A stretch of DNA of 64,000 bases, taken from positions 62,001 through 126,000 of the forward strand of contig NZ_JAUDBQ010000012.1 of NCBI RefSeq assembly GCF_030372105.1, in the 5' to 3' direction. The position numbers were made by a program, and so were the translations under genes. Below are positions 34,157 to 43,953 of this stretch, one piece after another. The DNA comes from Cellulomonas cellasea. GTDB taxonomy: Bacteria > Actinomycetota > Actinomycetes > Actinomycetales > Cellulomonadaceae. How positions within the stretch are numbered: position 1 is the stretch's first letter; each line of letters starts with the position of its first letter. The notes under the pieces were generated by a model, which made no database searches, was not told the origin of the DNA, and saw only the letters and a program-made list of their open reading frames with translations.

Positions 34157-35158
34157 TCAGTACTGCCGCGTGGGCAGGGCCTCGATGGCCTGCTCCTGCG
34201 TGAACGTGGTCTCCTCGGTGACGATGCGCGGCTCGACCTCCTCGCCGGCGAGCACCTGCTGGGTGATCTCCATGAGCTGCGGGCCGAGCAGCGGCGAGCA
34301 CTCGACGATGAAGTTGATCTTCCCGTCGGCGAGCGCCTGCATCCCGTCCTTCACGGCGTCGACCGTGACGATCTTGATGTCCTGTCCGGGCACCTTGCCG
34401 GCTGCCTCGATCGCCTCGATGGCGCCCAGCCCCATGTCGTCGTTGTGCGCGTAGACCAGGTCGATGTCGGGGTGCTGCTGCAGGAACGCCTCCATGACCT
34501 TCTTGCCGCCGTCACGGGTGAAGTCGCCGGTCTGCGAGGCGATGACGGTGAAGTTCGGCGAGCCGGAGAGGACTTCCTCGAACCCCTCCTTGCGGTCGAT
34601 CGCGGGGGCGGAGCCGGTGGTGCCCTGCAACTCCACGATGTTGGTGGGCGCCGTGCCGAACTCCTCGACGACCCAGTCGCCGGCCTTCTTGCCCTCCTCG
34701 ACGAAGTCGGAGCCGAGGAATGTCACGTACAGCGACGTGTCCTCGGAGTCGACGGCGCGGTCGGTGAGGATCACCGGGATGCCGGCGTCCTGGGCCTCTT
34801 TGAGCACCGTGTCCCAGCCGGTCTCCACCACGGGCGAGAAGGCGATCACGTCGACCTTCTGCTGGATGTAGGAGCGGATGGCCTTGATCTGGTTCTCCTG
34901 CTTCTGCTGCGCGTCGGAGAACTTCAGCTCGATGCCGGCCTCCTCGGCGGCGTCCTGGATGGACTTCGTGTTGGCGGTGCGCCACCCGCTCTCGGCGCCG
35001 ACCTGCGCGAAGCCCATCACGATCTGCTCGTCGCCCCCGCCGCCATCCGCGGTCGATCCGGAGCCGGAGTCCGAGTCGTTGGCGCAGGCCGTGAGCCCGA
35101 GGGCCAGGACTGCTGCGGCGCCTGCCGCCAGGGCGCGCCGCCCGTGCTTGCTGACCAT
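34157..35158 (-). CDS. ytfQ: CUT2 sugar-binding lipoprotein YtfQ-like
   Basis: A 333-residue periplasmic-binding-protein-like lipoprotein with lipobox LTAC (Cys25) and a Ser/Gly/Asp-rich linker. IVMGFAQVGAESGWRTANTKSIQDAAE closely follows YtfQ; VDVIAFSPVVETGWDTVLKEAQDAGIPVILTDR and YAHNDDMGLGAIEAIE are the ligand-cleft segments. YtfQ binds galactofuranose in E. coli, and actinobacterial relatives bind arabinofuranose or other pentoses. The ATG at 35156-35158 follows AAGGAGGAGA. An AraR-type palindrome lies 53 bases upstream, tying it to the araBDA operon. Confidence 0.92.
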   Translation of the reverse strand: MVSKHGRRALAAGAAAVLALGLTACANDSDSGSGSTADGGGGDEQIVMGFAQVGAESGWRTANTKSIQDAAEEAGIELKFSDAQQKQENQIKAIRSYIQQKVDVIAFSPVVETGWDTVLKEAQDAGIPVILTDRAVDSEDTSLYVTFLGSDFVEEGKKAGDWVVEEFGTAPTNIVELQGTTGSAPAIDRKEGFEEVLSGSPNFTVIASQTGDFTRDGGKKVMEAFLQQHPDIDLVYAHNDDMGLGAIEAIEAAGKVPGQDIKIVTVDAVKDGMQALADGKINFIVECSPLLGPQLMEITQQVLAGEEVEPRIVTEETTFTQEQAIEALPTRQY

Positions 35159-35210
35159 GCTTCTCCTCCTTGAGTCGCACCGGTGCGGGTCCCCTTCGAC
35201 CCAGGACTCG

Positions 35211-35226
35211 ATGTTAACGCTCACAT
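35211..35226. promoter_or_regulatory. AraR-like operator before ytfQ
   Basis: ATGTTAACGCTCACAT is one base short of the perfect palindrome found at 43954-43969 before araB. The central CG and the TGTTAACG half-site are of LacI/GalR type. Confidence 0.75.
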
Positions 35227-35330
35227 CAGACAAGTGGGGCAATCAGGAGATTACGGATCGATAACGGGCGCCGCTCACAGCCGCATTCGAGCGCGACCCA
35301 CCCGACCGACGCAGCCGCCCGGGCGCACAA

Positions 35331-35364
35331 CAGGACAGGGCGCCGATGACGGCGCCCTGTCCTG
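35331..35364 (-). terminator. Terminator of the ChvE-GguA-GguB-type operon
   Basis: Perfect 14-base arms CAGGACAGGGCGCC (35331-35344) and its complement (35351-35364) with a 6-base loop, 21 bases beyond the permease stop codon. Confidence 0.85.
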
Positions 35365-35385
35365 TGTCCCTACCTGTCAGTCAGC

Positions 35386-36639
35386 TCATCGACTGGCGCC
35401 CACCGGCTCTCCCTCGACGGGAGCCGCCTTCGGCGTCTTCGCCTTCACCGAGCGGTCAGCCGGGGCTGTGGACGCCCGGCGCTTGTTGTAGACGTCGAAC
35501 GCCACGGCGAGCAGCAGCACCAAGCCCTTGACCATCTGCTGGATGGACTGGTCCACCCCCAGCAGCTGCATGCCGTTGCTCATCACGGCCATGACCAGGC
35601 CACCGACCATCGCGCCCATCACGGTGCCCACGCCGCCGGTGACGGCCGCGCCGCCGATGAAGCCGGCCGCGATCGCGTCGAGCTCGAACATGTTGCCCGC
35701 CGCGGGCTGCGCGCCGTTGGACCGCGAGGAGTAGACGACGCCGGCCACCGAGGCCAGGAAGCCCATGTTGACGAAGATCCAGAAGTTGACGCGCTTGACC
35801 TTCACACCGGAGAGCTGCGCGGCGTTCAGGTTCCCGCCGATCGCGTACACGTGCCGGCCGAAGACCGTGCGCGTGGTGACGACCGTGTAGATCATGATGA
35901 GCGCGCCGAGGATGACCAGCACGATCGGCAGGCCACGGCTGCGGGAGAGCTGGAAGGCGAACGCCATCACGAGCGCCCCGATGAGCACCAGGCGCAGCAC
36001 GAACAGCGGCATGCTCTCCACGGCCTGCTGGTAGGCGATGCGGCCCCGGCGCGAGCGGTAGGCGCTGAACGCGTAGCCGCCGACGCCGATCGCGGCGACG
36101 ACCAGCGTGAACACGTCGAACCCTTGGCCGCCCAGGAACCCGTTGAGGAACCCGCCGGCGATGACCTTGTACTGGTCCGGGAACGGCGACAGCGAGATGT
36201 TGTCGAGCACCTGCAGCGTCATGCCGCGGAACAGGAGCATGCCGGCCAGCGTGACGATGAACGCCGGGATGCCCACGTAGGCGACCCAGAAGCCCTGCCA
36301 CGCCCCGACCGCCAGGCCCACGGCCAGCGCCGCGAGCACGCCCACCCACCACGGCTGCCCGCCGCGGATGACCAGCACCGCGGACACGGCCCCCGTCAGC
36401 GCCACCACCGAGCCCACCGACAGGTCGATGTGGCCGCCGATGATGACGATGACCATGCCGATCGCCAGGATCAGGATGTAGGAGTACTGCAGGACGATGT
36501 TCGTCAGGTTGCCCGGGTTCAGGAGCACGCCGTCGGTGAGGATCGCGAACAGGCCCACAATGGCCGCGAACGCGATGAAGATGCCGGACTGCCGCAGGTT
36601 CCTGGTGAACATCTGCTGCAGGGATGCCAAAGCGTTCAT
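35386..36639 (-). CDS. gguB: CUT2 ABC permease GguB/XylH-like
   Basis: A 417-residue membrane protein, longer than YtfT-type subunits because of extra spans, as in GguB/XylH which work as homodimers. [25 protein letters not shown] is the signature; [19 protein letters not shown] and [21 protein letters not shown] follow. The charged tail after residue 385 is cytoplasmic. It starts inside the last codons of the ATPase gene (4-base overlap). It forms the channel for the ChvE-like protein's ligand, probably xylose, arabinose or glucose. Confidence 0.93.
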   Translation of the reverse strand: MNALASLQQMFTRNLRQSGIFIAFAAIVGLFAILTDGVLLNPGNLTNIVLQYSYILILAIGMVIVIIGGHIDLSVGSVVALTGAVSAVLVIRGGQPWWVGVLAALAVGLAVGAWQGFWVAYVGIPAFIVTLAGMLLFRGMTLQVLDNISLSPFPDQYKVIAGGFLNGFLGGQGFDVFTLVVAAIGVGGYAFSAYRSRRGRIAYQQAVESMPLFVLRLVLIGALVMAFAFQLSRSRGLPIVLVILGALIMIYTVVTTRTVFGRHVYAIGGNLNAAQLSGVKVKRVNFWIFVNMGFLASVAGVVYSSRSNGAQPAAGNMFELDAIAAGFIGGAAVTGGVGTVMGAMVGGLVMAVMSNGMQLLGVDQSIQQMVKGLVLLLAVAFDVYNKRRASTAPADRSVKAKTPKAAPVEGEPVGASR

Positions 36640-38174
36640 CGGACCTGCTCCCTTTCCTTGGTCATAAGCTCCATGAGGCTCTCTTGGGTGGCCTCGGCGC
36701 TGGGCAGCACACCGGTGATGCGCCCGGCGGAGAGCGTGTAGATGCGGTCGCAGATGCCGAGCAGCTCGGGCAGCTCGGAGGAGATGACGATGACCGCCTT
36801 CCCCTCGTCCGCGAGGCGGTTGATGATCGTGTAGATCTCGTACTTCGCGCCGACGTCGATGCCGCGCGTGGGCTCGTCGAGGATCAGCACGTCAGGGTCG
36901 GTGTGGATCCACTTGCTGAGGACGACCTTCTGCTGGTTGCCGCCGGACAGCTTGCCCGCGAGGGCCATGACCGTGGGCGCCTTGATGTTCATCTCGCGCC
37001 GGTAGTCCTCGGCGACCTTGACCTCTTCGTTGCCGTTGACCCAGCCGCCCTGGGACAGCTTGTCCAGGCTCGCGGCGGACACATTCCGGCGGATGTCCTC
37101 GATGAGGTTGAGGCCGTACTTCTTGCGGTCCTCTGTGGCGTACGCGATGCCGTGCCCGATGGCCTCGCTGACCGTGCGGGTGCGGATCTCCTTGCCGCGC
37201 AGGAAGACCTTCCCGCTGATGTCGCGGCCGTAGCTGCGCCCGAACAGGCTCATCGCCAGCTCGGTGCGCCCGGCGCCCATCAGGCCCGCGATGCCGACGA
37301 TCTCGCCGGCGCGCACGTTCAGGCTGGCGCCGTCCACCACGACGCGGCCCGGCTGGGTCGGGTGGTGCACGGTCCAGTCCTCGACACGCAGCACCTCGTC
37401 GCCCACGTTCGAGACGTGGTCGGGGTAGCGCTGGTCGAGCTCACGGCCGACCATCCCCTTGATGATGCGCTCCTGCGTGACGTCGCCGCCGCGCATGTCC
37501 AGGGTCTCGATGGTGCGCCCATCGCGGATGATCGTGGTCGAATCCGCGATGGACGCGATCTCCCCGAGCTTGTGGGAGATCATGATCGAGGTGATGCCCT
37601 GCTCCTTGAGCTGGCGCAGCAGGCCGAGCAGGTGCTCGGAGTCGGAGTCGTTGAGCGCGGCGGTCGGCTCGTCCAGGATCAGCAGCTTGACGCGCTTGGA
37701 CAGCGCCTTGGCGATCTCGACGAGCTGCTGCTTGCCCACGCCGAGCTGGCCGACGGGCGTCACGGGGAGCTCGTCGAGGCCCACGCGCGCGAGCAGCTCG
37801 GCCGCGTCGGCATTGGCCTTGTTCCAGTCGATGAGGCCGCGTGCCGAGCGCTCGTTGCCGAGGAAGATGTTCTCGGCGACGGAGAGGAAGGGGACCAGGG
37901 CGAGCTCCTGGTGGATGATGACGATCCCCTTGTCCTCGGAGTCGTTGATCGAGCCGAACTCGACCTTCTCCCCGTCGAACACGATGTCGCCGTCGTAGGT
38001 GCCCGCGGGGTAGACCCCGGACAGCACCTTCATCAGAGTGGACTTGCCGGCCCCGTTCTCGCCGCAGATGGCGTGGATCTCGCCGCGCTCGACGTTCAGG
38101 GTGACGTCCTGCAGGGCTTTGACCCCGGGGAACGTCTTGGTGATGGAGTGCATCTCAAGAATGTGGTCGCTCAT
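36636..38174 (-). CDS. gguA: CUT2 ABC ATPase GguA/XylG-like
   Basis: A 512-residue double ATPase. First Walker A is GENGAGKST, then the Q-loop region [19 protein letters not shown]; first Walker [12 protein letters not shown]. In the second half Walker A is degenerate ([15 protein letters not shown]), the signature is [14 protein letters not shown], and Walker [35 protein letters not shown] is the modified first signature. It drives the GguB-like channel. It lies 105 bases after the chvE-like gene, across a long imperfect hairpin. Confidence 0.94.
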   Translation of the reverse strand: MSDHILEMHSITKTFPGVKALQDVTLNVERGEIHAICGENGAGKSTLMKVLSGVYPAGTYDGDIVFDGEKVEFGSINDSEDKGIVIIHQELALVPFLSVAENIFLGNERSARGLIDWNKANADAAELLARVGLDELPVTPVGQLGVGKQQLVEIAKALSKRVKLLILDEPTAALNDSDSEHLLGLLRQLKEQGITSIMISHKLGEIASIADSTTIIRDGRTIETLDMRGGDVTQERIIKGMVGRELDQRYPDHVSNVGDEVLRVEDWTVHHPTQPGRVVVDGASLNVRAGEIVGIAGLMGAGRTELAMSLFGRSYGRDISGKVFLRGKEIRTRTVSEAIGHGIAYATEDRKKYGLNLIEDIRRNVSAASLDKLSQGGWVNGNEEVKVAEDYRREMNIKAPTVMALAGKLSGGNQQKVVLSKWIHTDPDVLILDEPTRGIDVGAKYEIYTIINRLADEGKAVIVISSELPELLGICDRIYTLSAGRITGVLPSAEATQESLMELMTKEREQVR

Positions 38175-38220
38175 GCGGCCTCGACCGTCCTAGCTCGTGC
38201 GGAGTGGGGACCTCGCGGGC

Positions 38221-38254
38221 GGGCCGGGAGCACGGTGTTCCGTGCCCCCGACCC
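38221..38254 (-). terminator. Intra-operon hairpin after the chvE-like gene
   Basis: A 15-position stem (38221-38235 with 38240-38254) has two mismatches and a 4-base loop TGTT. It sits between the binding-protein stop and the ATPase start, as in the other three sugar operons. Confidence 0.65.
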
Positions 38255-38279
38255 GCCTGCGGGACGCGCCTGCCTGGTG

Positions 38280-39431
38280 TCAGGCCTGGCCGCTGGCGAC
38301 CTGGGCGTCGGTCCAGTAGCCCGAGTCCACGAGGAGCGACTTGATGTTGCCGGCGTAGACGATGTCCGACTCGAGGAGGTAGGACGGGACGATCTTCACC
38401 TTGTTGTCGTACGTCTCGGTGTCGTTCGCCTCGGGCTCCTCGCCCTTGAGGTAGGACTGAGCCGCCGTGACCGCCTGGTCGGCGAGCTTGCGGGTGTCCT
38501 TGAAGATCGTCGAGAACTGCACGCCGTCGTTGATGAGCTTGATCGAGGCGATCTCCGCGTCCTGGCCGGTCACGATCGGCAGGCCGGCGTCCTGGCCCGG
38601 GCCGTAGCCCGCGTTCTGGAGCGCCGTGATGATGCCGCGCGAGATGCCGTCGTACGGGGACAGCACGCCGTCGAGCTTGCTGCCGTCCGAGTAGGTGGAC
38701 GTGAGCAGGTCCTCCATGCGCTTCTGCGCGGTCTCCTGGAGCCAGCGCAGCGTGGCGGCCTTCTCGATGTCCGTCTGGCCGGACTTCACGACGATCTTGC
38801 CGTCGTCCATGAAGGGCTTCAGCGTGTCGATGGCGCCCTTCCAGAAGAAGTGGGCGTTGTTGTCGTCCAGCGAGCCGGCGAAGAGCTCGACGTTGAACGG
38901 GCCGGACTCGGCGCCCGCCGCCTTGCCGTCCTCGGCGAGCAGGCCGAGGCCCACGAGCAGCGACGTGGCCTGCTGCACGCCCACGTTGTAGTTGTCGAAC
39001 GTGACGTAGAAGTCGACGTTCTCCGTGCCGTTGATGAGGCGGTCATACGCGATGACCGGGATCCCCTTCTCGGCGGCGGCGTCGAGCTGGTTGGCCAGCG
39101 CGGTGCCGTCGATCGACGCGACGATGAGCAGGTCGACGCCCTTGGTGATCATCTGGTCGATCTGCTGCTGCTGCGTGGGGATGTCGTCGTTCCCGAACTG
39201 CAGGTTGACCTCGTAGCCGGCGGCCTTGAGGCCATCCTCCACGGCCTTGCCGTCGGCGATCCAGCGCTCCGACGTCTGGGTCGGCATCGCGACGCCGACG
39301 GTCTTCGTGCCGCCGTCGGCTGCGGGGGCGCCGCTCGACTCGCCGCTGCCGCCACCGGCGCCGTCGCCGGCACATGCGGCGAGGGAGAGCGCGAGGGCCG
39401 CGCCCAGCGCCACGATCTTGAGGCTCTTCAT
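38280..39431 (-). CDS. chvE: ChvE-like multiple-sugar-binding lipoprotein
   Basis: A 383-residue lipoprotein: lipobox LAAC with Cys20, then a Gly/Ser linker. TVGVAMPTQTSERWIADGKAVEDGLKAAGYEVNLQFGNDDIPTQQQQIDQMI matches ChvE; YDRLINGTENVDFYVTFDNYNVGVQQ is the hinge motif, and DGVLSPYDGISRGIITALQNAGY and VTGQDAEIASI contact ligand. ChvE-type proteins bind glucose, galactose, xylose and arabinose. A GGAGGAGAC stretch precedes the ATG. It leads the gguA-gguB operon and lies downstream of araA with a terminator in between. Confidence 0.93.
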   Translation of the reverse strand: MKSLKIVALGAALALSLAACAGDGAGGGSGESSGAPAADGGTKTVGVAMPTQTSERWIADGKAVEDGLKAAGYEVNLQFGNDDIPTQQQQIDQMITKGVDLLIVASIDGTALANQLDAAAEKGIPVIAYDRLINGTENVDFYVTFDNYNVGVQQATSLLVGLGLLAEDGKAAGAESGPFNVELFAGSLDDNNAHFFWKGAIDTLKPFMDDGKIVVKSGQTDIEKAATLRWLQETAQKRMEDLLTSTYSDGSKLDGVLSPYDGISRGIITALQNAGYGPGQDAGLPIVTGQDAEIASIKLINDGVQFSTIFKDTRKLADQAVTAAQSYLKGEEPEANDTETYDNKVKIVPSYLLESDIVYAGNIKSLLVDSGYWTDAQVASGQA

Positions 39432-39841
39432 GTCCGTCTCCTCCTTGAGAGGTGCTGCTGATCGAGCTGGTCAGGGACCGACCGCCCCGGGATGCCCGGG
39501 GTGGCGACCGGCTGTTCTGTGTGCGCGGAGGGTGGGCGTCATCGCGCCGGACGAGGCTGGGCTGCGATGCCTGGCCATCCGGCTCGGTCGTGGACCGATG
39601 AGTTCGACTCTTCTTCGAGCACGTCGTCAGACTCCCGTTCTTGAGTTCACTTCGTCAAGCCAACAACCGGCTTTCCAGGTTGCAGATGCGTAACAACGGG
39701 AGACATGGGACGACTATGCCGTCAAGAGGCGAAGAATTCACCCTCTCAGGGGGATGACAAACGCCCCGACCTCCACGAGGGAGGCCGGGGCGTCAGGCTT
39801 TATTCACTTGTCGAACGATCAGCGCCGTTCGTCACTCCATG
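39432..39841. other. 410-base gene-free stretch between araA and chvE-like gene
   Basis: It contains the araA terminator at 39761-39793 and must hold the chvE promoter between about 39470 and 39760. No convincing copy of the ATGTTAACGCTAACAT operator was found here. The region is less GC-rich than the genes. No small gene was recognised. Confidence 0.6.
39761..39793 (-). terminator. Terminator of the araBDA operon
   Basis: 14-base arms (39761-39774 and 39780-39793) with one mismatch and a 5-base loop, followed on the minus strand by TTTGTC. It lies 49 bases beyond the araA stop. Confidence 0.8.
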
Positions 39842-41350
39842 TCAGATACCTTGCGCGAGGCGGTAGTACGCCGCGTTCCAGCGGATGGCGTCCTTGAACC
39901 CGCGCCGCGTCGTGTCCTTGTCGATCACCAGCAGCTCGGTGCGGGCGATCTCCGCGAAGTCCTCCCACACCTCCAGGCCCACAGCCGTCGTGAGCACCGT
40001 GTGATGCGCCGCGCCAGCAGTCAGCCAGGCCTCCGCCGACGTCGCGAAGTCAGGCTCCGGCACCCACACCGCACGCGCCACCGGCAGGTTCGGCAGCTCC
40101 TCGTCGGGCTCCACGACATCGACCACATTGGCCGTGAGGCGGAAGCGGTCGCGCATGTCGGACAGCGCCACGACGACGCCCTTGCCCGGGTCGGTGTCGA
40201 AGACCAGGCGGACCGGGTCCTCCTTGCCGCCGATGCCCAGCGGGTGGATCTCCAGCCTCGGCTTGGACGTGGTCAGCGTCGGGCAGATCTCCAGCATGTG
40301 CGCGCCGAGGATCTTCTCCGCGCCGGGCACCATGTTGTAGGTGTAGTCCTCCATGAGCGACGCGCCGCCGGGCAGCCCCTCGCCCATGACCTTCGCGGCC
40401 CGCACCAGCAGCGCCGTCTTCCAGTCGCCCTCGGCGCCGAAGCCGTAGCCCTGCGCCATCAGCCGCTGCACGGCCAGGCCCGGCAGCTGGCGAAGCGCGC
40501 CCAAGTCCTCGAAGTTGGTCGTGAACGCCGTGGCGCCCAGCTCGCCCAAGAACGCCAGCAGCGCGAGCTCCTGACGGGCGCCGTAGCGCAGCGACTCATG
40601 CCGCTCACCGCCCTTGCGCAGCTCGGGGACGACGTCGTACAGCTCCTCGTACTCCGCCACGAGCGCGTCGACATCCGCGTCGGCGACAGCCTCGACGGCC
40701 TCCACCAGCTCGTTGACGGCCCACGTGTTCACCGAGACGCCGAACCGCAGCTCGGCCTCGGTCTTGTCGCCCTCGGTCACCGCGACGTTGCGCATGTTGT
40801 CGCCGAACCGCGCCAGGCGGGTGTCGTGCATCGTGGCCCAGCCCGCGGCAGCCCGCACCCACGTGCCGATCGACTGCGCGACCACCGGGTTCGAGTGGTG
40901 CCCCACCACCGTCTTGCGGGCCACGCCCAGGCGCGACTGGATGTACCCGAACTCACGGTCGCCGTGCGCCGCCTGGTTGAGGTTCATGAAGTCCATGTCG
41001 ATGCTGTCCCACGGCAGCTCGACGTTGGCCTGCGTGTGCAGGTGCAGCAGCGGGGTGCGCAGCGCGTCCAGGCCCGCGATCCACATCTTCGCCGGGGAGA
41101 ACGTGTGCATCCACGCGATGACGCCGATGACCTTGTCGTCGGAGTTCGCGTCGAGCGCCGCGCGGCGGATCGACGCCGAGTCCTTGAGCACGGGCTTCCA
41201 CACGATGTTCACCGGCACGTCCGATGACGCGTCCAGCGCGCGGGCGATCTCCTGCGACTGCTCGGCGACCTGGCGGAGGGTCTCCTCGCCGTACAGGTCC
41301 TGGCTGCCGGTGAGGAACCAGACCTCGCGGTCTGCGTACGGCTTGCTCAT
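39842..41350 (-). CDS. araA: L-arabinose isomerase
   Basis: A 502-residue protein of standard AraA length. [24 protein letters not shown] is the universal AraA opening; [18 protein letters not shown] and [35 protein letters not shown] are the conserved core; the metal-binding glutamates lie in [15 protein letters not shown] and SLMEDYTY, histidines in [11 protein letters not shown] and [17 protein letters not shown]. It converts L-arabinose to L-ribulose with Mn2+. It is third in the operon after araB and araD, separated from araD by a strong hairpin. Confidence 0.97.
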   Translation of the reverse strand: MSKPYADREVWFLTGSQDLYGEETLRQVAEQSQEIARALDASSDVPVNIVWKPVLKDSASIRRAALDANSDDKVIGVIAWMHTFSPAKMWIAGLDALRTPLLHLHTQANVELPWDSIDMDFMNLNQAAHGDREFGYIQSRLGVARKTVVGHHSNPVVAQSIGTWVRAAAGWATMHDTRLARFGDNMRNVAVTEGDKTEAELRFGVSVNTWAVNELVEAVEAVADADVDALVAEYEELYDVVPELRKGGERHESLRYGARQELALLAFLGELGATAFTTNFEDLGALRQLPGLAVQRLMAQGYGFGAEGDWKTALLVRAAKVMGEGLPGGASLMEDYTYNMVPGAEKILGAHMLEICPTLTTSKPRLEIHPLGIGGKEDPVRLVFDTDPGKGVVVALSDMRDRFRLTANVVDVVEPDEELPNLPVARAVWVPEPDFATSAEAWLTAGAAHHTVLTTAVGLEVWEDFAEIARTELLVIDKDTTRRGFKDAIRWNAAYYRLAQGI

Positions 41351-41396
41351 GCGGATGCTCCTGGTCTCGTGGTGCGGGGTCCAGCTAGGTGGTGCT

Positions 41397-41423
41397 GGGG
41401 CGCCCGGCCAAGCCGGGCGCCCC
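41397..41423 (-). terminator. Intra-operon hairpin between araD and araA
   Basis: Perfect 12-base arms (41397-41408 and 41412-41423) with a 3-base loop, no T tract. It lies in the 81-base araD-araA gap and may set the ratio of AraA to AraBD or protect the 3' end of a processed transcript. Confidence 0.75.
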
Positions 41424-41431
41424 GTGCGGGC

Positions 41432-42118
41432 TCAGCGCCCGTAGACGTTCTGGTACCTGTCGTACAGCGAGTCGATGTGCTCCTGGGCGATGGGCAGCGG
41501 CTCGCCGAGCTGGCGCGAGATGTGCACCGTGCGGGCCACCTCCTCGACCATGACAGCCGCCTTGACCGCCGCCTTGGCGTCCTTGCCGATGGTGAACGGC
41601 CCGTGGTTGCGCATCAGCACGGCCGGGCTGCGGGAGCCCTGGAGCGTCTCGACGATGCCCTGGCCGATCGAGTCGTCGCCGATCAGCGCGAACGGGCCGA
41701 TGGGGATGTCCCCGCCGAACTCGTCGGCCATCATCGTCAGCACGCACGGCACCGGCTCGGCGCGCGCGGCCCACGCCGTGGCGTAGGTCGAGTGCGTGTG
41801 CACGACACCGCCCACCTCGGGCATGTGCCGGTACACGTAGGCGTGCGCCGCGGTGTCCGACGACGGCGAGCGGTCCCCGTCCACCAGGTTCCCGTCGAGG
41901 TCGCACACGACCATCGACTCCGGCGTCAGCTCGTCATACGTCACGCCCGAGGGCTTGATGACGAACAGGTCGGCGCCGGCCACCCGCTGGGAGACGTTGC
42001 CCGCGGTCCACACCACCAGGCCCCAGCGGGGCAGCTCGGCGTGCAGCGCCGAGACGACCTCGCGGACCCGCGCGACCTCGGCCTGCACCTCGGCGGAGAA
42101 CTCCGTCAGCCCGCTCAC
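41432..42118 (-). CDS. araD: L-ribulose-5-phosphate 4-epimerase
   Basis: A 228-residue class II aldolase-fold protein. WTAGNVSQRVAGADLFVIKPSGVTYDELTPESMVV is the substrate/phosphate site; zinc ligands lie in VVHTHSTYATAWA and the later LMRNHGPFTIGKD. It converts L-ribulose 5-phosphate to D-xylulose 5-phosphate, the exit to the pentose phosphate pathway. The ATG at 42116-42118 overlaps the araB stop by 4 bases, so the two are translationally coupled. Confidence 0.96.
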   Translation of the reverse strand: MSGLTEFSAEVQAEVARVREVVSALHAELPRWGLVVWTAGNVSQRVAGADLFVIKPSGVTYDELTPESMVVCDLDGNLVDGDRSPSSDTAAHAYVYRHMPEVGGVVHTHSTYATAWAARAEPVPCVLTMMADEFGGDIPIGPFALIGDDSIGQGIVETLQGSRSPAVLMRNHGPFTIGKDAKAAVKAAVMVEEVARTVHISRQLGEPLPIAQEHIDSLYDRYQNVYGR

Positions 42119-43836
42119 GCGTCAGCCCCCAGACGGTCGGCGCGCGCCTCGCGGCGGATGCCCTTGAGCCGGTGCATGACCTCGTTGGCGCCACGGCCGA
42201 AGTAGTCGTGCAGCAGCGTGTACTCGGCGAACAGCGCGTCGTAGCGCTGCGCGTTCTCCTCGATCGGCGTGTAGGCCGCGACGGTGCGCTTGCCCATCGA
42301 CTTGGCGGCGGTGCGCACATCCGGGTAGGCGCCGGCGGCGACGGCCGCGTGGATCGCGGAGCCGAGCGCGGGGCCCTGGTCGGAGGCGATGGTGCTGAGC
42401 GGCAGGCGCGTCACGTCGGCGTAGATCTGCATGAGCAGCGCGTTCTTCAGCAGGCCGCCCGCCACGACCAACTCGGTGACCGGGACGCCGGAGGAGTTGA
42501 ACGCCTCGACGATGGTGCGGGTGCCGAAGGCCGTGGCCTCGAGCAGCGCGCGATAGGTGTCCTCGGGCTTGGTGGCGAGGGTCTGCCCGACGACGACGCC
42601 GGACAGCTCGTGGTCCACCAGCACCGAGCGGTTGCCCGAGTGCCAGTCGAGGGCCACCAGGCCGTGCTCGCCGATCTGCTGCTCGGCGGCGAGCTCGGTG
42701 AGGTACTGGTGCACGGACAGCCCGCGCTCGGCGGCGGCCGAGACGTAGGCCGGCGGCACGCCGTTGTCGACGAACCAGCCGAAGATGTCGCCGACGCCGC
42801 TCTGGCCGGCCTCGTAGCCCCACAGCCCGTCGACGATGCCGCCGTCCACGGCGCCGCACATCCCGGGGACCTCGTGCAGCTCGTCGCCGTTCATCACGTG
42901 GCACGTCGAGGTGCCCATGATCGCGACCATCTGGCCGGGCTCGACGGCGTTCGCGGCCGGGGCCGTGACGTGCGCGTCCACGTTGCCGACGGCGACGGCG
43001 ATGCCCTCGGGCAGGCCGGTCCAGGCGGCGGCCTCGGCGGTGAGCCGCCCGGCCTCGGCGCCGAGCTGGCCGATCTCGTGCTCGAGCTTCTCGGAGACGA
43101 AGCCGGTGAACTCGGGGTTCAGCGCGGCGAGGAAGTCAGTGCTCGGGTACTCGCCGTCCTGGTAGATGCCCTTGTAGCCGGCGGTGCAGGCGTTGCGCAC
43201 GTAACGGCCGCCGAGCTGCCAGACGATCCAGTCCGCCGCCTCGACCCAGTGCTCCATCGCGTCGTAGACCTCGCGGTCCTCCTCGAGGAGCTGCAGGCCC
43301 TTGGCGAACTCCCACTCGGAGGAGATGAGGCCGCCGTAGCGGTTGATCCAGGCCTCGCCGCGCTCGTGGGCGAGGGCGTTGATGCGGTCGGCGTGGGACT
43401 GCGCGGCGTGGTGCTTCCACAGCTTGACGTAGGCGTGCGGCCGGTCGGCGAAGGCCGGGAGCTCGCACAGCGGGGTGCCGTCGGCGGTGGTGGGGACCAT
43501 CGTGCAGGCGGTGAAGTCGGTGCCGATGCCGATCACGTCGTTGACGTCGATGCCGTGCTCGGCCTGCGCGGCGGCGATGGCCGCGGGGACAGCCGTCTTG
43601 AGCACGTCCACGTAGTCGGCCGGGACCTGCAGGGCCCACTCGGGCGCGAGCGCCACGGGGGTTCCGGCTGCGGCGGCGGGGCCGGCCGTCAGCTCCTGGT
43701 CCATGACCGCGTGGGGGTAGGCGTGCACTCCTGAGCCGAGCTCGGCGCCGTCGTGCACGCGCACGACCACCGCGCGGCCCGAGAGAGTTCCGTAATCCAC
43801 GCCCACCACGAGGGCTCGCTGCGGGTCCACCGTCAT
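42115..43836 (-). CDS. araB: Ribulokinase
   Basis: A 573-residue FGGY kinase. The N-terminal domain starts ALVVGVDYGTLSGRAVVV, the AraB-specific form of the phosphate loop; VIGIGTDFTACTMVP and VNVDAHVTAPAAN-type segments (AVGNVDAHVTAP) follow; MVAIMGTSTCHVMNGDELHEVPGMCG and VALDWHSGNRSVL are typical. VVAGGLLKNALLMQIYADVT near the end is the ATP-site glycine loop. It phosphorylates L-ribulose. The ATG at 43834-43836 follows AGGACAG; the longer upstream frame lacks conservation. An AraR-type palindrome is 118 bases upstream. Confidence 0.96.
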   Translation of the reverse strand: MTVDPQRALVVGVDYGTLSGRAVVVRVHDGAELGSGVHAYPHAVMDQELTAGPAAAAGTPVALAPEWALQVPADYVDVLKTAVPAAIAAAQAEHGIDVNDVIGIGTDFTACTMVPTTADGTPLCELPAFADRPHAYVKLWKHHAAQSHADRINALAHERGEAWINRYGGLISSEWEFAKGLQLLEEDREVYDAMEHWVEAADWIVWQLGGRYVRNACTAGYKGIYQDGEYPSTDFLAALNPEFTGFVSEKLEHEIGQLGAEAGRLTAEAAAWTGLPEGIAVAVGNVDAHVTAPAANAVEPGQMVAIMGTSTCHVMNGDELHEVPGMCGAVDGGIVDGLWGYEAGQSGVGDIFGWFVDNGVPPAYVSAAAERGLSVHQYLTELAAEQQIGEHGLVALDWHSGNRSVLVDHELSGVVVGQTLATKPEDTYRALLEATAFGTRTIVEAFNSSGVPVTELVVAGGLLKNALLMQIYADVTRLPLSTIASDQGPALGSAIHAAVAAGAYPDVRTAAKSMGKRTVAAYTPIEENAQRYDALFAEYTLLHDYFGRGANEVMHRLKGIRREARADRLGADA

Positions 43837-43953
43837 GTTGCTGTCCTTACCGTCGGGCTTCGGCGCCTCGCCCGGGGGACCGGTCTTCCACGTGGAAAGC
43901 CGCTGGCGTCCGCCGGGCATCGTGGCCACCAGCGGACGCCGGCGGCCGAGGCT

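Noticed and set aside
36624-39461. A 945-codon open frame on the plus strand opposite gguA and the chvE-like gene
   Set aside because: It is exactly antisense to two well-supported genes, has no ribosome site or domain, and is rich in His/Arg/Asp/Val as expected from a high-GC complement.
39679-39694. GTTGCAGATGCGTAAC as an AraR-type site before the chvE-like gene
   Set aside because: Only the outer GTT/AAC positions match the palindrome at 43954. The core is different and spacing is off by two bases.
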